From assembly GCA_031551135.1 (NCBI GenBank), contig JAVBOA010000011.1, positions 1-30,563 on the forward strand: DNA of 30,563 bases, in the 5' to 3' direction. A program made the translations under genes and the position numbers. Position 1 is the first letter of the stretch. Each line of letters begins with the position of its first letter. The stretch comes from JAITVM01 sp031551135 (GTDB lineage Bacteria > Bacillota > Clostridia > Lachnospirales > JAITVM01). Positions 8,517-15,255 of this stretch are shown piece after piece. A model generated the notes under the pieces. That model was given only the letters and a program-made list of their open reading frames with translations. It did not search any database and was not told the DNA's origin.

Positions 8517-8831
8517 TTAATTCAAGATGAGTTCGGTGAAGTCGGACAAATAATCGTAATCGAATTAAAGCCAAAACTTTAACGGTTGCGATTATTTTTT
8601 TACGAATTTTCATTTTTTGCAGATTTAAAATCAAGAAAACAAAATTGCACCCATAACGGTATTTTATGGAATTACTGTAATTCAAAAAATAAAATTGGTA
8701 TAATTAACATTTCTTGAGAGCTTGGAATACTATATATCAAAAAGTAATCTGAATATTTATGCTATTTACATTTTAAGATAAAAAATATTAATAGTATTAA
8801 TTCAGAATTGATAATAAATGAGAGTGCTGCT
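8517..8831. other. Intergenic stretch with terminator and a 15-bp palindrome
   Basis: The first part is the terminator of the gene at 8232. A palindrome GAATTACTGTAATTC (8669-8683) with one central base follows; about 15 bp after it TATAAT (8699-8704) could be a -10 element, with no good -35. The palindrome sits where a repressor of the gene at 8832 could bind. Nothing else was recognised. Confidence 0.4.
8549..8601 (+). terminator. Rho-independent terminator after the small module gene
   Basis: AATAATCGTAATCG (8549-8562) pairs with CGGTTGCGATTATT (8583-8596) over 14 bp with two G-U pairs and a 20-nt loop, followed by a run of T. Confidence 0.85.
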
Positions 8832-9860
8832 ATGAACCCATTAAATATTGATAATATGAATCCAATCGATATAGATAAAGATTTGAATAAATTTGCTTTT
8901 GACGGATGTAATTATTATTTTACCTTGGCATGCGAATGCAGAATTGTAAAAACCGATACTTGTTTTAAAACAAAGAAATATTTTGAAACTTGCAGGGTAT
9001 ATGACGCGATTTGCTATGACCCGAAAGAGCATTGTTTTTGGGCATCATCTAAAAAATACTGCAATAAATTATTCAAATTGAATTGTCGTATGTTTGAAAT
9101 CGATTGTATTTCCGTTGCTTGCAATGCAAACCACGGAAATATAACCGGCTTGTCTTATAATTGTTGCAATAATAGTCTGATTGTTTCATTCGCAAATCTT
9201 GTTATTGAAGTCAAAAAGCAAAACCATGAAACGAATATCCTTTATTTGTCAAATGGAGAATCAATTCTATCCGTTTTGAGTATTTCTCCGGGATATATAA
9301 TTTCATCTTCTGCCAACAAAAAACAGTATATCAGGATTTTGGACAAATGTGGAAAACAAATAGACTGCCTTTGCTTAAAAACTAAAGATATTATAAAAGA
9401 TATGCTTTTTAATCCTTGCGTTAAATGCAAAAAACATTTCATTGTTTTTTTGATTATGAAATGCGGATGCTACCCACATTTATGTAAACATCATGTATCT
9501 TCAGAAGAACTCGGATACAGAATTTGCTGCGAAAATTTTAAAGTATGCAAAAATTGCTGTGATGAAAATACTTGTGATGAGCGGGATACTTATGCTGATG
9601 TTATGGAATCGGTTGCTTTAATGGAAGCGGCTCTCTCGCATATTTTAAATGCTGAGGGCGAAAAACTCCAAAAAGTCCTGAAGGATACAAATGATGTGGA
9701 TAAATTAATATCTGTTAATAAAGAAATAAATAAAACTATCATAAATGCAACGCATTTGGAACATGTGCTTCATGCGAAACTTATGGCGCTGACAGACTCG
9801 AAGGACTGTTTTAAAGATAAAAAAGACAAATGTAAATGTGATGAAAAAAGTAATTCATGA
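8832..9860 (+). CDS. Cys-rich propeller-like protein ending in the ALSHILNAEGEK module
   Basis: The ATG at 8832 (342 residues) is preferred because GAGAG lies 7 nt before it; the in-frame TTG at 8808 has no ribosome site. The first ~245 residues hold about five loosely repeated 40-45-residue units with a beta-blade pattern (for example FAFDGCNYYFTLACECRIVK and ITGLSYNCCNNSLIVSFAN), suggesting a beta-propeller-like fold. There are about 30 cysteines in total, often as CxC or CC. Residues about 260-325 are the module (MESVALMEAALSHILNAEGEK, split over its core, then INKTIINATHLEHVLHAKL), followed by a Lys/Cys-rich tail (KDKCKCDEK). No signal peptide is seen. Cys richness would fit a cross-linked spore coat or exosporium protein. 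The function is otherwise unknown; metal binding is another possibility. Confidence 0.85.
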   Translation: MNPLNIDNMNPIDIDKDLNKFAFDGCNYYFTLACECRIVKTDTCFKTKKYFETCRVYDAICYDPKEHCFWASSKKYCNKLFKLNCRMFEIDCISVACNANHGNITGLSYNCCNNSLIVSFANLVIEVKKQNHETNILYLSNGESILSVLSISPGYIISSSANKKQYIRILDKCGKQIDCLCLKTKDIIKDMLFNPCVKCKKHFIVFLIMKCGCYPHLCKHHVSSEELGYRICCENFKVCKNCCDENTCDERDTYADVMESVALMEAALSHILNAEGEKLQKVLKDTNDVDKLISVNKEINKTIINATHLEHVLHAKLMALTDSKDCFKDKKDKCKCDEKSNS

Positions 9861-9908
9861 AACTGATACTATTTTAACGAACAAAAAAGCCAAACAAAAT
9901 TTATAAAA

Positions 9909-9936
9909 GAGAAACGGCGTGAATACGCCGTTTCTC
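9909..9936 (+). terminator. Hairpin terminator after the Cys-rich gene
   Basis: GAGAAACGGCGT and ACGCCGTTTCTC form a perfect 12-bp stem with a 4-nt loop (GAAT), 49 nt after the stop codon. The T-rich tail is interrupted (ATAAAGTTCTTTTG). Confidence 0.7.
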
Positions 9937-9950
9937 ATAAAGTTCTTTTG

Positions 9951-9974
9951 CTTCTTTTCTTTCAAGAAAAGAAG
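9951..9974. repeat. Near-continuous 24-bp palindrome
   Basis: CTTCTTTTCTT and AAGAAAAGAAG are perfect 11-bp arms with only TC between. It directly precedes the 31-bp tandem repeat and may belong to the same hairpin-rich unit. Confidence 0.7.
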
Positions 9975-9982
9975 GCGGGTTT

Positions 9983-10063
9983 GGGCGGCAAGCCCAAGGT
10001 CTTATAGCTCTAAGGGCGGCAAGCCCAAGGTCTTAAAGCTTTAAGGGCAGAAAGCCCAAATTT
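9983..10063. repeat. 31-bp tandem repeat, about 2.6 copies, each a small hairpin
   Basis: Units begin GGGCGGCAAGCCC at 9983 and 10014 and GGGCAGAAAGCCC at 10045. Each start folds as a GGGC/GCCC hairpin. The last copy is followed on plus by a run of seven T and lies three bases before the stop codon of the minus-strand CAP gene, so the array sits between two convergent genes and may add to termination. Confidence 0.85.
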
Positions 10064-10065
10064 TT

Positions 10066-10746
10066 TTATTCTGATTCTATAAAATTTTGTACCCAATAAG
10101 AGCCGTTGTCGGTTTGTAAATAATAAATTCCGGTCTTGTCAAAAGTTTTGAACAAGATATTTGTACGGTGAGATTCCGAGTCCATCCATGCTTCAAAAAC
10201 TTTTTCGGCTGATTGGAAGTTTCTTGCAAGATTTTCGCCCACAATATTATACGGGATTTTCTTCTTTTCCAAAATATCGGTAATCTTACCGTTTTTCTTG
10301 CTGTTGTGCCCAAAATAATTATTTTTGGACATGTCCTCACATTTCTCTTGCGCCAGCTTGCTTAGCTCGTTCGATAAAATCAGCGGCTTTAAGCCGTTTT
10401 CCACTCGTTTGGAATTTACCAGCTCTAAGATTTTTTCTGCCTCTGTATTATTCATTACGCTTTCCGAGGATTTAGAGACAGTTTCTGCTGGATTATCGTC
10501 GACATTAGATGCATCTTCTGCTTTCTCATCTGACGGAAGCATCATTTCATCGCCGGCGAAAATTTTGTCCGGGTCAGCCAATTCAGGATTAAGCTCAATA
10601 ATTTCTTCTACAGAAACATTATAGTTTCTGGAAATATTGTACAGGGTGTCGCCGTCTTGTATAGTATAGGTTTTAAAATCATTGGCGAAAATTTGGCTGT
10701 TCATACAAATCATTAGTGCAACAAATACCGTAAAAATTTTTTTCAT
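10066..10746 (-). CDS. Secreted LysM and CAP-domain (YkwD-like) protein
   Basis: This is a 226-residue exported protein. The ATG at 10746 has AAAGAGGT 7 nt upstream. Residues 1-21 (MKKIFTVFVALMICMNSQIFA) form a signal peptide. Residues about 26-71 are a LysM peptidoglycan-binding domain (YTIQDGDTLYNISRNYNVSV, then PDKIFAGDEMMLPS). After an acidic, Ser-rich linker, residues about 103-226 are a CAP/SCP domain with its usual motifs YFGHNS, VGENLARN and SHRTNIL. CAP proteins of this YkwD type are common in spore formers, and some are coat or germination-related; the exact role here is unknown. It is a single gene, convergent with the Cys-rich gene and divergent from zapA, with its own promoter. 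Confidence 0.92.
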   Translation of the reverse strand: MKKIFTVFVALMICMNSQIFANDFKTYTIQDGDTLYNISRNYNVSVEEIIELNPELADPDKIFAGDEMMLPSDEKAEDASNVDDNPAETVSKSSESVMNNTEAEKILELVNSKRVENGLKPLILSNELSKLAQEKCEDMSKNNYFGHNSKKNGKITDILEKKKIPYNIVGENLARNFQSAEKVFEAWMDSESHRTNILFKTFDKTGIYYLQTDNGSYWVQNFIESE

Positions 10747-10802
10747 TAGTTATACCTCTTTTCGATTAATTTATATTCTTATTATTTTATAAAAATTGGT
10801 TA

Positions 10803-10831
10803 ATTATACATTTAAATATTTTTTTTGGAAA
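10803..10831 (-). promoter_or_regulatory. Candidate sigma-A promoter of the LysM-CAP gene
   Basis: On minus, TTTCCA (10831-10826), a 17-bp spacer and TATAAT (10808-10803). The start would lie about 50 nt before the ATG. Confidence 0.45.
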
Positions 10832-10862
10832 AAAATAATAAAGCTCTTTTAATAAAGTATTA

Positions 10863-10889
10863 TTGTTATAGAAGTTTATATGTTATAAT
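10863..10889 (+). promoter_or_regulatory. Candidate extended -10 promoter of the zapA operon
   Basis: TGTTATAAT (10881-10889) is an extended -10. TTGTTA (10863-10868) could be a -35 at a short 15-bp spacing. It would give a leader of about 110 nt containing the palindrome at 10908. Confidence 0.5.
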
Positions 10890-10907
10890 TTATTTTATAG
10901 TATGAAA

Positions 10908-10923
10908 TTTCGCATATGCGAAA
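10908..10923. promoter_or_regulatory. 16-bp perfect palindrome just downstream of the zapA -10
   Basis: TTTCGCATATGCGAAA is a perfect palindrome about 12-28 bp after the inferred transcription start. The position and symmetry suit an operator for a dimeric repressor; a leader hairpin is the alternative. Confidence 0.45.
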
Positions 10924-11004
10924 ATAATACTGGTTTTCTTTTAGCACATTAATTTTTGGGGCAAGCTTTTATCGATAACAGTACACAAGTAGAAGGTGAT
11001 ACAT

Positions 11005-11421
11005 TTGGAACAAAATAATTGCGTAGAGGTTGTAATAGACGGAGAAGTTTATAAACTTATATCTTCTGAAACAGAAGACCATATTCAAAAAGTCGCGAAC
11101 TATATAAACAAAAAAATTTCTGATGTTTATAAAAACTGCACTTCTCCAACAATTAATACACAAATGAAATTTTTGATTTTAACAATCAATGTTGCAGATG
11201 ACTATATAAAATTACAAAATAATCATAGCGGACTTATAAAAGAAAATGAAAAAGAGTTTTCGGAAAAAAATATGGTGGAATCAGAAAATCATATTTTGCG
11301 CCAAAAAGTAAAAATAATGCAGGCCGAACTGGATGCCGCAAATGATGAATTGAAAAAAGCACGACGTGAATTGGAAGAATATATTGAAAATTTTGAGGAC
11401 GAAAACAGGAAAGGAATTTAA
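11005..11421 (+). CDS. zapA: ZapA-like cell division protein
   Basis: The TTG at 11005 is chosen because AGAAGGTGA lies 5-6 nt before it and the product then begins as ZapA proteins do (MEQNNCVEVVIDGEVYKL); the GTG at 10996 lies inside that ribosome site. The product has 138 residues. Residues about 5-75 match the ZapA core (EDHIQKVANYINKKISD; FLILTINVADDYIKL) and residues about 80-135 are a charged coiled coil. ZapA binds and bundles FtsZ filaments at the division site. The stop codon is 3 nt before the start of the U32 gene, so the two are probably coupled. The neighbouring FtsW-family gene supports a division context. Confidence 0.88.
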   Translation: MEQNNCVEVVIDGEVYKLISSETEDHIQKVANYINKKISDVYKNCTSPTINTQMKFLILTINVADDYIKLQNNHSGLIKENEKEFSEKNMVESENHILRQKVKIMQAELDAANDELKKARRELEEYIENFEDENRKGI

Positions 11422-11424
11422 GAC

Positions 11425-13788
11425 TTGAAAATACCCGAATTATTATCGCCTGTAGGCTCGGAGCAGGCTTTGACCGCCGCTGTAAACAGCGGTTGTGACG
11501 CAATTTATATTGGCGGAAAAGATTTTAATGCGCGCGCGGCGGCAGAAAATTTTTCTGACGAAAGGCTTTGCGAAATAATTGATTACGCCCATTTAAGAGG
11601 CGTAAAAGTTTATATTACAATCAATACATTATATAAAGACAGCGAATTAGAGCGTCTTTTTGATTTTGTGTCATTGATGCATGAAAAAGGCGCGGACGCT
11701 TTTATCGTTCAAGATATCGGCTGCGCATATTTTATTAAGAACAATTTTAAAAATATCAGGCTTCATGCCAGCACACAAATGACCGTGCACAATTTGGACG
11801 GAGTTAAATTTTTGCAATCTGTAGGCTTCGACAGAGTTGTTTTGAGCAGAGAGCTTTCACTTGCGGAAATCAAATATATTAAGCAAAATACTGATATAGA
11901 AATTGAAGTTTTTGTTCATGGAGCTTTGTGCGTTTCGTATTCCGGACAGTGCACAATGTCTTCAGTTATCGGACAGCGCAGCGGAAACAGAGGAAAATGC
12001 GCCCAGACTTGCCGCCTTACTTTTGAGCTTTTGAAAAACGGAAAAGCAATTAAGAACGGATATTTATTAAGCACAAAAGATATTATGACTTTGGGAAATA
12101 TAAAAGATTTCGCTGAAATCGGAGTGAATTCTTTGAAAATCGAAGGACGCATGAAAACTCCGGATTATGTTTCGTCAACAACGCAAATTTACCGCAATCA
12201 GCTGGATAAATATAAATCGGGAGATGTTTCCGTTAAATCCGAAGATGTAAAAAAACTCCTAAAAGCGTTTAACCGCGGCGGAAGCTTTTCGAACGGATAT
12301 TTAAACTGCTACAGCGGCGAAAATATGATGAGCACAGAAACTCCAAAAAATACAGGCTTATTTATCGGAAAAGTCTCGGATTATGATTATAAAACAAAAA
12401 AATGCAAAATAAAATTCGCCGAAAAAATCACGGCGGGCGACGGAATAGAAATTTTTACGAAAAATTCCAAACATGTAGGCTCTTATCTGAACAGAGACGC
12501 AGAACCGGGAAAAGAACTTGTAATTGAAATCGACGGAAAAATAAAAGCCGGGGATTTAGTATACCGCACATTCGATAAAAAATTAAATGACGAAAGCAAA
12601 AGAATATATTCGGCAGATACCCGAAAATTAAAAATATATGCGGATTTGAAAGCGAAAATCGGCGAAAAACTCGTTTTTACTTTAAAATATAATGATGTAA
12701 AAATTTCGATTTGCGGTGATGCGGTTTTAAAAGCAGAAAATAAACCTCTATCAAAAGAAGATTTGCTTGACCGTTTTTCGAAAACCGGCAACACTCCTTT
12801 TATTATCGAATTTGATTCACTCGATACCGATGATGATATCTTTATAAATATTTCAAATATAAATAATTTACGTAGAAATGCCGTAGAACTTTTTGAAAAA
12901 AAATACGTAAATAGTTTTTATAGGGAAAAGGTTTTTTTTGAAATCCCAAAATCCGCTAAAACATCAAATAATAATAAAAAAATAAATGTATCGATATGCT
13001 CAAAATCTGCTTTTGATGCGGTTTTAGACACAAATTCCGATAATATTTTTTTGGATATTCATACAGCCGATTCTGATTTTTCTTATTTTTATAATTCTGC
13101 CGAGTCAAATAATAAAAATCTCTTTATAGAGCTTCCTCTGATTACGCGTGACGAAGATATGATTTTTATAGAAAAATTTATTGATAAATACCCTAACCAA
13201 AAAAATTATCTTATAAAAAATTATGGGCAGTTGAATTTATTGAAAGACCGCGGTTTTAAATTATTTTCGCATAGCTCTTTCAATGTTACAAACGGGCTTT
13301 CTTATGAATTTATGAAAAAATATACAGATAAAGTGTCGCTTTCGACAGAGCTTAATTTTGATGAAATAAATAAATTTGCCGGCGGCGAAATCACGGTTTA
13401 CGGAAAATTAACTTTGATGTCGCTTTGTCAATGCCCGATTGGTAATTTTGAGGGCGAAAAAAATAATGAAAGATTTTGTTCGGAGAGGTTTTCAGAAAAT
13501 AAATACTCTCTAAAAGATAGAAAAGATTTGATTTTTGACATTAAGCCGAATTGCTTTGAATGTTATGCCGAGATTCTGAATTCGGGCACGATTTTAATGA
13601 CGGACAAGCTGAGCGATATTTCGAAATCTCCGGCTGAGGCTATGCGGCTGATTTTTACGGATGAAAATGAAATGCTGATAAAATCAGTTATTGCGGCGTA
13701 TAATTCAAAAACCGATGACGAGGTATTTAAATTTATTATGAACGGTAAGAATCTGACTCACGCCCATTTTTATCGAGGTGTTTTATAG
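11425..13788 (+). CDS. U32 family protein with DUF3656 (RlhA/TrhP-type RNA hydroxylation)
   Basis: The TTG at 11425 has AAAGGA 9 nt upstream and gives the family-typical start MKIPELLSPVGSEQALTAAV. The product has 787 residues. The U32 signature EVFVHGALCVSYSGQCTMS is complete at 161-179, with C169 and C176, followed by KCAQTC (C192, C196). These four Cys match the cluster-binding residues proposed in the family. The middle (about 390-520) fits DUF3656, and a second Cys set (SLCQCPIGNF, FCSERF, NCFECYAEIL) lies near the C-terminus. U32 proteins were first called peptidases, but RlhA and TrhP hydroxylate 23S rRNA C2501 and tRNA U34 using prephenate-derived chemistry. The presence of DUF3656 points more to RlhA; the substrate is not provable here. 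The gene lies in the zapA operon. Confidence 0.88.
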   Translation: MKIPELLSPVGSEQALTAAVNSGCDAIYIGGKDFNARAAAENFSDERLCEIIDYAHLRGVKVYITINTLYKDSELERLFDFVSLMHEKGADAFIVQDIGCAYFIKNNFKNIRLHASTQMTVHNLDGVKFLQSVGFDRVVLSRELSLAEIKYIKQNTDIEIEVFVHGALCVSYSGQCTMSSVIGQRSGNRGKCAQTCRLTFELLKNGKAIKNGYLLSTKDIMTLGNIKDFAEIGVNSLKIEGRMKTPDYVSSTTQIYRNQLDKYKSGDVSVKSEDVKKLLKAFNRGGSFSNGYLNCYSGENMMSTETPKNTGLFIGKVSDYDYKTKKCKIKFAEKITAGDGIEIFTKNSKHVGSYLNRDAEPGKELVIEIDGKIKAGDLVYRTFDKKLNDESKRIYSADTRKLKIYADLKAKIGEKLVFTLKYNDVKISICGDAVLKAENKPLSKEDLLDRFSKTGNTPFIIEFDSLDTDDDIFINISNINNLRRNAVELFEKKYVNSFYREKVFFEIPKSAKTSNNNKKINVSICSKSAFDAVLDTNSDNIFLDIHTADSDFSYFYNSAESNNKNLFIELPLITRDEDMIFIEKFIDKYPNQKNYLIKNYGQLNLLKDRGFKLFSHSSFNVTNGLSYEFMKKYTDKVSLSTELNFDEINKFAGGEITVYGKLTLMSLCQCPIGNFEGEKNNERFCSERFSENKYSLKDRKDLIFDIKPNCFECYAEILNSGTILMTDKLSDISKSPAEAMRLIFTDENEMLIKSVIAAYNSKTDDEVFKFIMNGKNLTHAHFYRGVL

Positions 13789-13814
13789 CGGTTTGACTTT
13801 TTATACTTTAGGCG

Positions 13815-15185
13815 GTGTTTGAAATTTACGAGCTGATTGTATTATTATGCAGATTTTTATTTATTTTTTACGTGGTTTATTTTTTGATTCTCGGTCTGGA
13901 ATATTTATTGGATGAACGCCAGATAAGGCATTATGATAGGTTTACGCTTGTGTCAAAGCAAAGGCTGAATATAATTTATATGCATGTGACAGGATTTATG
14001 CTGCTTGCTTATATTCCGGGTACATTTACTTTTGATGTGGACAAGTTGATTTTTGGCGCAGGCGGAATAATCTTTATCATATATGGCTTTTTTGCGACCG
14101 CTAAAATATTTCCAAAATCATGCCCCTTGCTTTGGAGCGGAATTTTTTTTCTGATGGATGTTTCGCTGATAATGCTTGAACGGCTTGACCATGATTTAGC
14201 GAAAAAACAATTGCTGATGATGTTTTTGGGCTTGACTTTGACATTTTTTATTCCGCTTTTTTTAAAAATAATTCCAAGGTCATATAATCTCAAATATTTA
14301 TATTTATTCTTATCTATGGCGCTTTTGCTTTCTACATTTATTTTCGGTACAGAAAAAAACGGTGCCGTAAACTGGATAGAAATAAAAGGCTTTAGTTTTC
14401 AACCTTCGGAGATTGTTAAATTTCTATTTGTTTTTTATTTAGCGTCTGTTTTTAAAGAGAAAATGAATATCGTAAAATTAATAGAACCGGGTATATTTTC
14501 GGCAGTTTTTATACTTTTGCTGGTTTACCAAAGAGATTTAGGCGGCGCGCTGATATTTTTTATGACTTTTTTAGTAATGATGTATATTTCGACAGGAAGC
14601 GAATTATTAATCGCCTTGGGAATCGGCGCATTTTCGGCGGCTTGCGTTTTGGCGTATAAATTGTTTAATCATGTTCGTGTCAGAGTTTTGATTTTTTTAG
14701 ACCCTTGGACGGATTATTACGGCACGGGAAACCAAATTATAAATTCTCTTTTTGCAATCGGCACGTTCGGTTTGATAGGGGCGGGGCTTGGGCGCGGTAT
14801 GCCGCTTAAAATTCCGGTTGTTAAAACCGATTTTATTTTTGCCGCTATTTGCGAGGAATTCGGCGGGATTTTTGCACTCTGCTTGTTGGCGATTTTCGTT
14901 GTGATTTATTATCGCGGCGTTCACATAAGCTTAAGAACGGAAAACAGTTATTACAGCCTTCTGGTAGCAGGCTTTACGGCGATGCTTGCTTTTCAAACGT
15001 TTTTGATTATTGGCGGCGTGATAAAATTTATACCGCTTACGGGCGTAACATTTCCTTTTGTAAGCTACGGCGGTTCGTCTATGATTGTATGCACAATGAT
15101 GGTTGGAATTATACAATGGCTATATTCAAACTATAATAATATGTCGATAATTAATGATGATACAGATTTTGTTTCCGAAAAATAA
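13815..15185 (+). CDS. FtsW/RodA/SpoVE-family peptidoglycan glycosyltransferase
   Basis: This is a 456-residue polytopic membrane protein of the SEDS family, which polymerises lipid II with a partner penicillin-binding protein. Family motifs are clear: FQPSEIVKF (195-203), YQRDLGGAL (238-246), DPWTDYYGTGNQIINSL (296-312), KTDFIFAAICEEFGG (337-351; D339 is the position of the catalytic-site Asp of RodA/FtsW) and FPFVSYGGSSM (413-423). It has about 90 extra N-terminal residues with membrane helices compared with Bacillus SpoVE, as often seen in clostridia. The GTG start at 13815 is the first possible codon after a stop, but AGGCGG directly abuts it rather than standing 5-9 nt away, so the true start is uncertain. 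No PBP gene is next to it. FtsW, RodA and SpoVE cannot be told apart from the sequence alone. Confidence 0.9.
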   Translation: MFEIYELIVLLCRFLFIFYVVYFLILGLEYLLDERQIRHYDRFTLVSKQRLNIIYMHVTGFMLLAYIPGTFTFDVDKLIFGAGGIIFIIYGFFATAKIFPKSCPLLWSGIFFLMDVSLIMLERLDHDLAKKQLLMMFLGLTLTFFIPLFLKIIPRSYNLKYLYLFLSMALLLSTFIFGTEKNGAVNWIEIKGFSFQPSEIVKFLFVFYLASVFKEKMNIVKLIEPGIFSAVFILLLVYQRDLGGALIFFMTFLVMMYISTGSELLIALGIGAFSAACVLAYKLFNHVRVRVLIFLDPWTDYYGTGNQIINSLFAIGTFGLIGAGLGRGMPLKIPVVKTDFIFAAICEEFGGIFALCLLAIFVVIYYRGVHISLRTENSYYSLLVAGFTAMLAFQTFLIIGGVIKFIPLTGVTFPFVSYGGSSMIVCTMMVGIIQWLYSNYNNMSIINDDTDFVSEK

Positions 15186-15255
15186 ATTTTAAAATATGGG
15201 CGGGTTTTCTGCGATATTTTTCATTGAAACCGTCATATTACGAAGGAGGAGAAAA

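Noticed and set aside
9983..10070. CRISPR array
   Set aside because: The 31-bp units are directly adjacent without spacers, and only about 2.6 copies exist.
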